Part shown: piece after piece, positions 57,269 to 64,000 of the stretch
How positions within the stretch are numbered: position 1 is the first letter of the stretch
Layout of the letters: the number at the start of each line of letters is the position of its first letter
Assembly (NCBI RefSeq): GCF_002944315.1
Contig: NZ_CP024311.1
Span: 472,501-536,500 of the forward strand
Source of the DNA: Rhizobium sp. NXC24
Lineage (GTDB): Bacteria > Pseudomonadota > Alphaproteobacteria > Rhizobiales > Rhizobiaceae
Reading direction: 5' to 3'
DNA: 64,000 bases
Program-made: the position numbers and the translations under genes
Notes under the pieces: generated by a model
Database searches by the model: none
What the model saw: only the letters and a program-made list of their open reading frames with translations
What the model was told of the DNA's origin: nothing

Positions 57269-57443
57269 ATTTTCCGGGTTTCTCGGGTTCCCGCCGACGT
57301 CTTGACGGCCGCAATCTTTCCAACCCACCGTTGCGCCTTTGCCTCGCTGTTGTGAATTAGCGCCTCGTCACGTTGCAAAGACAGCGAACGCCGCTTGCAC
57401 CGTTACCTTCCATAGGTATGTTAACGGCGATATTGGAGCTGCG

Positions 57444-58766
57444 ATGAAGAGGGTTGGCGCGATGCAGCGCATGGAAGATGCTGGCCAATGGGGGAAGGCC
57501 CTCTTCCGGGCGATCGCCGTCATTGCGGCGCTGTCTCTGACCGCCTGCGGCGGCCGTCCGATCGGCGTCATGCAGCCGGTCGCCGACAATATTCCGGGCA
57601 CCTCAAAGGTCGATCTGCTAGTCGCCACCACGCGCCTGCCGGATGAGGATCCGGCGATCTTGTTTTCAGGAGAGCGCGGCCCTGGCTTGAAGGTGGATGC
57701 GGTCAGCGTCTCTATCCCGCCGGAGGCCAATCGCAAGGTCGGTCAGGTACAATGGCCGAGCCGTCTGCCCGGCAATCCCCTAAAGAATTTCGTCACCACC
57801 TCCGTCCAGCCGCTGATGAGTGTGGCCGACAATCAGGCCTGGCTGCGCACGCATCTGCCGAAGAACAAGCGCGTGCTGATTTTCGTGCACGGATTCAACA
57901 ACCGCTATGAGGATTCGGTCTATCGCTTCGCTCAGATCGTCCATGACTCTCATGCCGATGTCGCGCCGGTCGTTTTCACCTGGCCGTCGCGGGCCAGCAT
58001 TTTCGACTATGCCTACGACAAGGAAAGCGCCAATTATTCCCGCGACGCGCTGGAAGAACTGCTGCGTCGCGCCTCCTCCAATCCCTCTGTCGGCGATATC
58101 ACCGTCATGGCCCACTCCATGGGCACCTGGCTCGCTGTCGAGGCCTTGAGGCAGATGGCGATCCGCGACGGCCGTGTCGCGCCGAAGATCAAGAATGTCA
58201 TCCTCGCGTCTCCCGACCTCGACGTTGATGTCTTCGGCCAGCAATTTAGGGCGCTCGGCAAGGACAGGCCGCATTTTACCCTATTCGTCTCGCGCGATGA
58301 CCGGGCGCTCTCGCTGTCGCGCCGCATCTCCGGCAATGTCGACCGCCTTGGCCAGATCGACCCGAGCGCCGAGCCCTATCGCAGCGCTCTGGAAAAAGAG
58401 GGCATCACCGTGCTCGATCTCACCAAGCTCAAGACCGGCGACAGTCTGAACCACGGCAAATTCGCCGAGAGCCCGGAAGTGGTCAAGCTGATCGGCGACC
58501 GGCTGATCGAGGGACAGACCATCACCGATTCCGATGTCGGCATCGGCGAAGCGGTCGGCGCGGTTGCCATCGGTGCGGCGCAGACGGTCGGTAGCGCGGC
58601 CAGCGTCGCCGTCAGTGCGCCGATCGCCATCTTCGATCCGCGCACCCGCCAGAATTACGGCGAGCAGATCCGCCGCCTTGGCGCATCCGCCGGCAATACC
58701 GTCGGCTCTGTCGGCGACAGCGTTGAGACGACCGGCAGCAGCGTCGGCACGGTGATCGGCCAATAG
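57444..58766 (+). CDS. alpha/beta-hydrolase lipoprotein, DUF900 family
   Basis: 440 residues from ATG 57444 (GGAG 5 nt upstream). A lipoprotein signal ends in the lipobox LTAC near residue 35. The DUF900-type hydrolase core has IFVHGFNNRYEDSVYR (oxyanion region) near 145, VFTWPSRASIFDYAYD and the nucleophile elbow MAHSMGTWL near 222. The C-terminal 90 residues are Gly/Ala/Val/Ser-rich and low in complexity. It would be anchored to the membrane facing the periplasm. The substrate is unknown. Confidence 0.87.
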   Translation: MKRVGAMQRMEDAGQWGKALFRAIAVIAALSLTACGGRPIGVMQPVADNIPGTSKVDLLVATTRLPDEDPAILFSGERGPGLKVDAVSVSIPPEANRKVGQVQWPSRLPGNPLKNFVTTSVQPLMSVADNQAWLRTHLPKNKRVLIFVHGFNNRYEDSVYRFAQIVHDSHADVAPVVFTWPSRASIFDYAYDKESANYSRDALEELLRRASSNPSVGDITVMAHSMGTWLAVEALRQMAIRDGRVAPKIKNVILASPDLDVDVFGQQFRALGKDRPHFTLFVSRDDRALSLSRRISGNVDRLGQIDPSAEPYRSALEKEGITVLDLTKLKTGDSLNHGKFAESPEVVKLIGDRLIEGQTITDSDVGIGEAVGAVAIGAAQTVGSAASVAVSAPIAIFDPRTRQNYGEQIRRLGASAGNTVGSVGDSVETTGSSVGTVIGQ

Positions 58767-58782
58767 TTATTCTCGTGTATCC

Positions 58783-58810
58783 ACCGGCCATGGATTTGCG
58801 CGTGGCCGGT
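58783..58810 (+). terminator. hairpin after the DUF900 gene
   Basis: ACCGGCCA, 12-nt loop, TGGCCGGT followed by CGTTCTCC; a weak T-tract makes termination uncertain. Confidence 0.5.
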
Positions 58811-58849
58811 CGTTCTCCAGCAAAAACCTCATAGCCACACCTCCTGATC

Positions 58850-58859
58850 TGATATATCA
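58850..58859 (+). promoter_or_regulatory. palindrome TGATATATCA before the amine-oxidase operon
   Basis: A perfect 10-bp palindrome 47 nt before the first gene, of the size bound by GntR-type regulators, which often control hydroxyproline and amino-acid catabolism. No such regulator lies beside it. Confidence 0.35.
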
Positions 58860-58906
58860 CGGAATCGCGTCAAATCGAGCTGACGCTCTGCGGGTGGATT
58901 TGAGGA

Positions 58907-60154
58907 ATGGACGAAAACAGGCGGGCGGTCGTCGTTGTCGGCGCCGGCATTATTGGCGTGGCGATCGCCTTCGAATTGCAGCGGCGCGGCCGGCAGGTGA
59001 CGCTCGTGGACAAGGGCGAGCCAGGTGAGGGCGCCTCCTTCGGCAATATGGCGAGCATCGCCCTCGATTTCGCTGCCAGTTCCGGCCCGTCCACTTGGGC
59101 GAAAATTCCGGGCTGGCTGCTGGACCCGGAAGGTCCGGTTTGGCTGAGGCCGTCCTATGCGCTGAAGATGCTACCCTGGTTCCTGCGCTTCGTCGCCGCC
59201 GGTCGGCCCTCTCGGTTGAGGGAGATCGAAGATGCCGGCATGAGCCTGTCTCGCCACGCTCTCGGCGATTTCAGGACGATGCTCGATGCCATCGGTGCCC
59301 TGGACCTGATGACGGAAGAAGGCTGCCTGGCCATCTACGAGACCGAATCGGAGTTTGCCGGCGACCGTGGCCATATCGAGCTAATGCGGCGTTATGGTTT
59401 CGAGCACAAGGTTCTCTCCGGCACGGAAATCCGCGGCTATGAACCGGCTCTGTCGCCGAAGATCGCCAAGGCGGTGCTGCTGCCGGATAACAAGTCGATC
59501 CGCGATCCCTATCAGCTCGTCCTCAAGCTGGTGGATGCCGCAAAGGCGCTCGGTGTCACCTTCACCTCCGGCGCGGTCCAGACCGCCGAGCGCCAGGCAA
59601 ATGGCGCGGTCTCGGTGCTTCTCGAAGGCGGGCGTCGGCTGGAGGCCAATGATGTCGTACTCGCCGCCGGTGTCCATACGCGCTTTATCGCGTCGGCGCT
59701 TGGCGAGCCGATCCCGCTCGAGACAGAACGCGGCTATCACACGCAGATTATGAAGCCTGGCATTGCCATGCGCTATTCGATCATCTGGCCGCACCGCGCC
59801 TTCATGGTGACCCCAACGGCCGGCGGCATTCGCGTCGGCGGCAATGTCGAATTGGCGGGCCTTGACGCGCCCCCGGATTTTCGCCGCCCGCGCATCCTCG
59901 TCCGTCACGCCCAGCGGGCGCTGCCGGGGCTGCAGGTGGAGGATGCCAAGGACTGGATGGGCCATCGCCCGGCGCTGCCCGACACGATCCCGATCATCTC
60001 GCCGTCCTCGCGCATTCCCGGCGTCTGGTATGCCACCGGCCACGGCCATCTGGGACTGACCTTTTCGGCGACGACAGCAAGGTTGATGGCCGATATGATG
60101 ACAGGCGTCACGCCCGAGGTCGACATGACCCCGTTCCGTATCAATCGCTATTAG
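58907..60154 (+). CDS. FAD-dependent D-amino-acid/hydroxyproline dehydrogenase (DadA-like)
   Basis: 415 residues. The FAD-binding GxGxxG is VVVVGAGIIGVAIAFELQRRG near 10-28, followed by the glycine-oxidase/DadA pattern EGASFGNMASIA near 44, and the C-terminal GVWYATGHGHLGLTFSATTARL near 365. Together with a downstream proline-racemase-family gene it resembles D-hydroxyproline dehydrogenase of hydroxyproline catabolism. The electron acceptor is unknown. It is the first of three genes spaced 10 and 14 nt. Confidence 0.85.
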   Translation: MDENRRAVVVVGAGIIGVAIAFELQRRGRQVTLVDKGEPGEGASFGNMASIALDFAASSGPSTWAKIPGWLLDPEGPVWLRPSYALKMLPWFLRFVAAGRPSRLREIEDAGMSLSRHALGDFRTMLDAIGALDLMTEEGCLAIYETESEFAGDRGHIELMRRYGFEHKVLSGTEIRGYEPALSPKIAKAVLLPDNKSIRDPYQLVLKLVDAAKALGVTFTSGAVQTAERQANGAVSVLLEGGRRLEANDVVLAAGVHTRFIASALGEPIPLETERGYHTQIMKPGIAMRYSIIWPHRAFMVTPTAGGIRVGGNVELAGLDAPPDFRRPRILVRHAQRALPGLQVEDAKDWMGHRPALPDTIPIISPSSRIPGVWYATGHGHLGLTFSATTARLMADMMTGVTPEVDMTPFRINRY

Positions 60155-60164
60155 GAGGAAACAG

Positions 60165-60875
60165 ATGTCCGAAACCGAAAAGCCTGTTGCGCTAATCACC
60201 GGCGGCGGCCGCGGCATGGGCGAAGCCATCGCTCGCGAACTCTCGGCGAGCGGCTATCGTCTCGCGTTGATGTCGCCCTCGGAAAGCTGCGAGAAGCTGG
60301 CCTCTGAACTCGGCGGTGTCGCCTCGCGCGGCGTCGCCGAAAAAGCCGAGGATATCCAGGCGATCTTCGACCTGACGATGAAGAGCTACGGCCGCATCGA
60401 CGCCGTGGTCAACCATACCGGCCACCCGCCGAAGGGCGATCTGCTCGATATCTCGGACGAGAGCTGGACGCTTGGTTCCGATATGATGATCCTGTCGCTA
60501 GTGCGTATGGCGAGGCTGGTCACGCCGGTCATGCTGAAGCAGGGCAAGGGCGCTTTCGTCAACATTACCACGTTCGCGGCCTACGAACCCTCTTTGATTT
60601 TCCCGGTCTCCTGCACCTACCGCGCCGCGGCCGGCGCCTTCACCAAGCTTTATTCGGATCGGTATGCGGCCGATAATATCCGCATGAACTGCATTCTGCC
60701 CGGCTACATCGACAGCCTGAATCACAAGCCGGAAACCGCCGACAAGGTGCCGATGAAGCGTATCGGCCTGATGAGCGAGATCGCCAAGACCGCGGCCTTC
60801 CTGCTTTCCGACGGCGCCGGCTATATCACCGGCCAGAATATCCGCGTCGATGGCGGCATCACCCGTCACGTCTGA
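60165..60875 (+). CDS. SDR-fold protein with altered catalytic residues
   Basis: 236 residues. The Rossmann start TGGGRGMGEAIARELSA and the C-terminal AAFLLSDGAGYITGQNIRVDGG are typical of SDRs. Yet the NNAG motif reads NHTG, the catalytic Ser region reads NITT and the YxxxK motif reads YRAAA, so the active-site Lys appears to be Ala. It may bind NAD(P) without classical reduction or use a different mechanism. It lies mid-operon between the amine oxidase and the racemase-family gene. Confidence 0.8.
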   Translation: MSETEKPVALITGGGRGMGEAIARELSASGYRLALMSPSESCEKLASELGGVASRGVAEKAEDIQAIFDLTMKSYGRIDAVVNHTGHPPKGDLLDISDESWTLGSDMMILSLVRMARLVTPVMLKQGKGAFVNITTFAAYEPSLIFPVSCTYRAAAGAFTKLYSDRYAADNIRMNCILPGYIDSLNHKPETADKVPMKRIGLMSEIAKTAAFLLSDGAGYITGQNIRVDGGITRHV

Positions 60876-60889
60876 TTGGAGTTACCGAC

Positions 60890-61933
60890 ATGAGATGGAA
60901 GCGCACGATCCAGTTGCTCGACGTTCATTGCGAAGGTGAAATCGGCAAGGTCGCGATCGGCGGCGTGCCGAAGATCCCCGGCAATACGATCGCCGAGCAG
61001 CTACAATGGTTGAACACCGATCCGAAGGGCGAGGAATTGCGCCGCTTCCTGGTGCTGGAGCCGCGCGGCGCACCGATCGGCTCCGTCAACCTGCTGCTGT
61101 CAGCCAAGCATCCCGATGCTGATGCCGGCTTCATCATCCTGCAGCCAGATCAGGCACATGCGAGCTCCGGCTCCAATTCAATCTGCGTGACGACGGCGCT
61201 GCTCGAATCCGGCATCGTCGAGATGAAAGAACCGGAAACTGTGGTTACGCTCGACACCGCCGCTGGCCTGGTGCGGGCGACCGCCACCTGCTGTGAAGGC
61301 CGCTGCGAGAAGGTGCGGCTTACCATGGTTCCGTCCTTTGTGCATGAGCTGGACGTGCAGATCGACACGCCGCATTGGGGCAGGATCGAGCTCGACCTCT
61401 GCTATGGCGGCATTTTTTACGCGCTGGTCGATGTCGGTCAGGTCAATCTGACGATCGAGAAGGCCAACGCCGCATCGCTCGTGCAGGCCGGCATGATCCT
61501 GAAGGACCTGATCAATCGCGCAATCCCAGTGGTGCATCCGGAAATTCCGGCGATCTCCGGCGTCGCCTATGTCATGTTCCGGGATGTCGATGCCGATGGC
61601 GCGGTCCGCACCTGCACGACCATGTGGCCCGGCCGCGCCGACCGTTCGCCCTGCGGCACGGGCAGTTCCGCCAACCTCGCCACGCTGCATGCCCGCGGCA
61701 AGGCCAAGGTCGGCGATATCTTCAAATCCCGCTCGATCATCGGCTCGGAATTCGAGGTCGGCTTGCACGCGGTCACGGAAGTTGCCGGCAAACCTGCCAT
61801 CATCCCCACCATCACCGGCCGCGGCTTCACCTTCGGTCTCAGCCAGGTGGCGCTCGATCCCTTCGATCCAATGGCGAACGGTTTTGCCATGACGGACGTC
61901 TGGGGGCCGTCGGCGGGGGATATCAAGGGATAA
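60890..61933 (+). CDS. proline racemase/hydroxyproline epimerase-family enzyme
   Basis: 347 residues. The second active-site loop, DRSPCGTGSSA near 252, keeps its Cys, but the first loop, usually MCGHG, reads SSGSNSICV near 89, so the first Cys and the His are replaced by Ser. In this superfamily Cys/Cys pairs racemise or epimerise, while Ser or Thr at the first place goes with 3-hydroxyproline dehydratases. A dehydratase or related activity is therefore more likely than 4-hydroxyproline epimerase. It is the last gene of the operon. Confidence 0.82.
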   Translation: MRWKRTIQLLDVHCEGEIGKVAIGGVPKIPGNTIAEQLQWLNTDPKGEELRRFLVLEPRGAPIGSVNLLLSAKHPDADAGFIILQPDQAHASSGSNSICVTTALLESGIVEMKEPETVVTLDTAAGLVRATATCCEGRCEKVRLTMVPSFVHELDVQIDTPHWGRIELDLCYGGIFYALVDVGQVNLTIEKANAASLVQAGMILKDLINRAIPVVHPEIPAISGVAYVMFRDVDADGAVRTCTTMWPGRADRSPCGTGSSANLATLHARGKAKVGDIFKSRSIIGSEFEVGLHAVTEVAGKPAIIPTITGRGFTFGLSQVALDPFDPMANGFAMTDVWGPSAGDIKG

Positions 61934-61948
61934 TATATCTGGATATCC

Positions 61949-61979
61949 GGTGATCCGAAGCGATCCGCTTTGGATCACC
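61949..61979. terminator. hairpin between convergent operons
   Basis: GGTGATCC-GAAGCG, ATC loop, CGCTTT-GGATCACC (14 bp, one G-U), lying directly before the higA stop. There is no T-tract on either strand; it may act as a bidirectional 3' end. Confidence 0.5.
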
Positions 61980-62360
61980 TCACGCGACCAGATCGCCCAC
62001 AAGCGCGCCCACTGGAATATGCCAGGCACGGCTAATCTTCTTGATCTGATCGAGGTTGATTTCCCGACGGCCGTTCAGGAGGTCGGCAACCCTGGCCTTT
62101 GAGCCAATGATTTCGACGAGATCCGCGCGGGTGTAGTTGTTTGTCATCATTACGGATTTGATCACATCGACCGGCGAGGCGCGTGGGATTGGATAATGCT
62201 TTGCCTCGTATTCTTCGATAAACAGCACGAGCGCATCGAAATGTGCGGCTTCAGGAGTATCGGCTTCAGGTTCATTTTCGAAATATGGCCGTACCGCCTT
62301 CAGCGCGGCTTCATATTCCTCTTCAGTCTGCAAGGTGCGAAGGGCACCGAGATCCATCAT
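61980..62360 (-). CDS. higA: HigA-type antitoxin
   Basis: 126 residues (a second ATG follows directly). An N-terminal helical part (TEEEYEAALKAVRPYF) precedes an XRE HTH (about 62-115: DVIKSVMMTNNYTRADLVEIIGSKARVADLLNGRREINLDQIKKISRAWHIP). Antitoxins of this form pair with HigB and repress the operon. It begins 12 nt after the toxin gene, the toxin-first order typical of higBA. Confidence 0.92.
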   Translation of the reverse strand: MMDLGALRTLQTEEEYEAALKAVRPYFENEPEADTPEAAHFDALVLFIEEYEAKHYPIPRASPVDVIKSVMMTNNYTRADLVEIIGSKARVADLLNGRREINLDQIKKISRAWHIPVGALVGDLVA

Positions 62361-62371
62361 AGCGGCCTCCC

Positions 62372-62680
62372 TTACAATTTTGCCACGTCTATGGCGTCAT
62401 ATTCAGCATGTGTTCCAACGAACAGGATAAACACGCGCTTTGTGCGAAATCCGACAAGACCAACGATCCGATACTTATTGCCGCCCACATCGAAGACGAT
62501 TTTGCCATTCGTCACATAGTCGGCGGAATTGAATGTCGCCTTCAACTCGGAGAAGTTGTTCCAGTCGGCGTCCGATGTCGTCGTATGCCAATCTGCCATT
62601 GCCGCCTCTGCGGTCGCTTGCTGCCCTTTCGGAAGCCGCGCGCAAAATTTGATCAGTGCGGATTTGGCAATGACTCGCAT
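62372..62680 (-). CDS. higB: HigB-type ribonuclease toxin
   Basis: 102 residues. The RelE/HigB fold is seen in MADWHTTTSDADWNNFSELKATFNSADYV and the strand region KIVFDVGGNKYRIVGLVGFRTKRVFILFVGTHAEYD, with the conserved Arg, Lys and His positions for mRNA cleavage on the ribosome. A perfect 16-bp-arm inverted repeat lies 18 nt upstream. Confidence 0.92.
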   Translation of the reverse strand: MRVIAKSALIKFCARLPKGQQATAEAAMADWHTTTSDADWNNFSELKATFNSADYVTNGKIVFDVGGNKYRIVGLVGFRTKRVFILFVGTHAEYDAIDVAKL

Positions 62681-62697
62681 TGTTCATCTATAGAGTG

Positions 62698-62736
62698 TTC
62701 CCAAAATGGAAACAAGAGTAGTTTCCATTTTGGGAA
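62698..62736 (-). promoter_or_regulatory. operator of higBA
   Basis: TTCCCAAAATGGAAAC, 7-nt spacer, GTTTCCATTTTGGGAA: perfect 16-bp arms. It lies between the start of higB and the 3' end of the rbsD-like gene. Autoregulation by HigA is inferred; it could also form a hairpin at the end of the rbsD transcript. Confidence 0.82.
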
Positions 62737-62754
62737 TCATGACTATAGCCGAGT

Positions 62755-63186
62755 TTAGCGGGGATAGATCACACCCTTGCGCAGAATGATATTTCCATAA
62801 AGCCGCGGCTCGCTGGTCTGCACCAGCGCATGCGCCTGCTTCACCCGCTCGTAGAATTCAGCCGGCAGCAGCGGCACCACCTTGATGTCGGGAACATGCC
62901 GCGCGCAAACGTCGACCATTTCCACATGCACGGGATCGAGGGCATCGCGGTCCTGCTTGACCGTCGCGCGGAAAATCGCCTGCGGTACGAAATCGTCGAT
63001 CGGCAGCACGCTCAGCACGGCATCGAGCACCCGGACGACGTCGTGGCCATCGAGGCGGATCAGGCGGCGGGCATGTTCGAGACCCGGATAATTGCCGTCG
63101 ACGAGGGCGATTTCATCGCCGTGTCCCATGGCGCGCAGCGTCGCCAGGAGGTCGGGGCTCAATAGTGGGTCAATGCCCTTCAACAT
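62755..63186 (-). CDS. RbsD/FucU-family sugar mutarotase
   Basis: 143 residues. The family start LKGIDPLLSPDLLATLRAMGHGDEIALVDGNYP has the conserved His and Asp of the pyranase/mutarotase site, and the end GNIILRKGVIYP is typical of FucU. It interconverts sugar anomers (fucose or ribose type). Its start overlaps the end of the upstream ROK gene by 17 nt, so they are co-translated. Confidence 0.9.
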   Translation of the reverse strand: MLKGIDPLLSPDLLATLRAMGHGDEIALVDGNYPGLEHARRLIRLDGHDVVRVLDAVLSVLPIDDFVPQAIFRATVKQDRDALDPVHVEMVDVCARHVPDIKVVPLLPAEFYERVKQAHALVQTSEPRLYGNIILRKGVIYPR

Positions 63187-64000
63187 GGTCTATCTCCTTG
63201 AAAAGTATGTTTTGGTCGATGAGATAGCGCGCGAAAATCGGCAGGCTGGCGCCGCCGATGGCACGCGCCTGCGGCCCCACTGCGCCTTCGATAATTTCCG
63301 GCATGACGACGCCTTGCAGGTCGAGGTCCGAGGCCGCTTTGATGGTGGCGCGCACGACCCGTTCGCGCACCCAGTCGGGAAAGCCGCCGTCGATGATGGC
63401 AGCGCTGAAATCGATAATGGATGCGGCGGCGACGATCGCCTGCGCCAGCGCCTTGGCGGTGTCCTGGATCCAGGTTTCCAGCGGCTCGCCGAAGTCGATC
63501 CAGTTGTCCGCCGAATACCAGAGCGGCCTCGGATCGAAGCCGCGATCCCTCAGCAGGTTTTCGAGCACGAAGATCGAGGCGATGTCGAGCAACTGCCGAG
63601 TTTCGCCATTGCGCCCTCGCACAGGCAGGGGGCCGAGCGCACCCGCCGTTCCGGTCCGCCCCACGAAAATCGAGGAGTTCAGAACGATGCCGCCGCCGAG
63701 GAAGGAACCGATGAAAAGATAGACGAAATCCGGATAGCGCGGGCCGACGCCGAAGACGAGTTCGGCGCCGCAGGCGCTGGTGGCGTCGTTCTGCAGATAG
63801 ACGAGATAGGGCACGCGGGCGGCGACCTCCGCCTGCAGGTCGAACCCGCGCCAGGCCTCCATCGCTCCATCGGGTGCACCGACTTCTTCCGCCCAGTTCC
63901 AGAGTTCGAAGGGGGCAGCGATGCCGACTCCGGCAAGCCGGCGACGCTCCTCGCTGCTGAGGCGCGCTTCAAGTTCCGCAATGCCTGACGTGACGAAGGA
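63170..64000 (-). CDS. ROK-family regulator/sugar kinase, C-terminal part
   Basis: The frame is open from the right edge (64000) to the stop at 63170-63172, at least 276 residues; the N-terminus lies outside the window. The ROK signature appears as YLFIGSFLGGGIVLNSSIFVGRTGTAGALG, preceded by FGVGPRYPDFVY. The zinc-binding GHxxxxPxxxxCxCGxxGC block of sugar kinases is absent: the region after AGALG reads PLPVRG, so it is more likely a transcriptional regulator (NagC/XylR-like). It is joined to an RbsD/FucU gene, suggesting control of a sugar transport operon beyond the edge. Confidence 0.85.
   Translation of the reverse strand, partial: SFVTSGIAELEARLSSEERRRLAGVGIAAPFELWNWAEEVGAPDGAMEAWRGFDLQAEVAARVPYLVYLQNDATSACGAELVFGVGPRYPDFVYLFIGSFLGGGIVLNSSIFVGRTGTAGALGPLPVRGRNGETRQLLDIASIFVLENLLRDRGFDPRPLWYSADNWIDFGEPLETWIQDTAKALAQAIVAAASIIDFSAAIIDGGFPDWVRERVVRATIKAASDLDLQGVVMPEIIEGAVGPQARAIGGASLPIFARYLIDQNILFKEIDHVEGH

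Noticed and set aside
61949..61979. Strong intrinsic terminator after the racemase-family gene
   Set aside because: The stem is good but no T-tract follows on either strand, so it is listed only as a hairpin with low certainty.

Overview
The window is chromosomal DNA from an alphaproteobacterium of the Rhizobiaceae, most likely a Rhizobium of the etli/leguminosarum/tropici kind. The reasons are the GC-rich codon use, the block mur, olsA-like, miaB, phoH, ybeY, corC, lnt, praR-like, metK, trmB, the cluster rpmH-rnpA-yidC-engB-argB, a DUF1150 gene beside hsp20, chemoreceptors ending in a WEEF tail, and an sRNA whose loops carry CCUCCUCCC. I see no phage, insertion sequence or CRISPR array. The window is core chromosome with small accessory insertions. 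Assignments rest on reading motifs and on remembered family knowledge; no database search was run.

Layout. 1-5.3 kb: the end of murJ, a VOC protein, trpS, a PhzF-like isomerase, a universal stress protein, nfuA with an Irr-type iron box, tsaB and rimI. 5.3-15.2 kb: one long same-strand run from the Fur-family regulator mur through lipid acylation, tRNA and rRNA maturation and lipoprotein acylation (miaB, phoH, ybeY, corC, lnt) to the PraR-like regulator, metK and trmB. 15.4-22.2 kb: hsp20-DUF1150 behind a heat-shock-type promoter, a nucleoside hydrolase, a large chemoreceptor, ribokinase and rmuC. 22.3-25.5 kb: def, an inserted FitAB/VapBC toxin-antitoxin pair, fmt and truA. 25.5-26.1 kb is an AT-richer, gene-poor gap.

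26.1-33.6 kb: a membrane protein, dapE, dapD, a LOG-family hydrolase, an EF-hand protein, a HAD nucleotidase, a PEP-mutase-family enzyme and argB (lysine and arginine biosynthesis). 33.8-35.7 kb: an ECF sigma factor, its membrane anti-sigma factor and a secreted fasciclin protein, placed between argB and engB. 36.5-38.1 kb: a divergent argP/lysE-type regulator and exporter pair, placed between engB and yidC. 38.3-40.7 kb: yidC, rnpA and rpmH. 41.1-44.8 kb: a second chemoreceptor and a histidine kinase, followed by tRNA-Arg(ACG).

45.2-56.8 kb is accessory in character. It holds MarR, LysR and TetR regulators next to small enzymes or a drug exporter, several with clear palindromic operators, plus a JmjC/cupin-like oxygenase and a Ser/Asp-rich protein of unknown role. 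57.1-57.3 kb encodes a three-hairpin CCUCCUCCC sRNA. 57.4-64 kb: a lipoprotein hydrolase; a three-gene operon (FAD amine oxidase, unusual SDR, proline-racemase-family enzyme) suggesting hydroxyproline-type catabolism; a higBA toxin-antitoxin pair with a perfect 16-bp inverted repeat; and an RbsD/FucU plus ROK sugar pair cut by the window edge.
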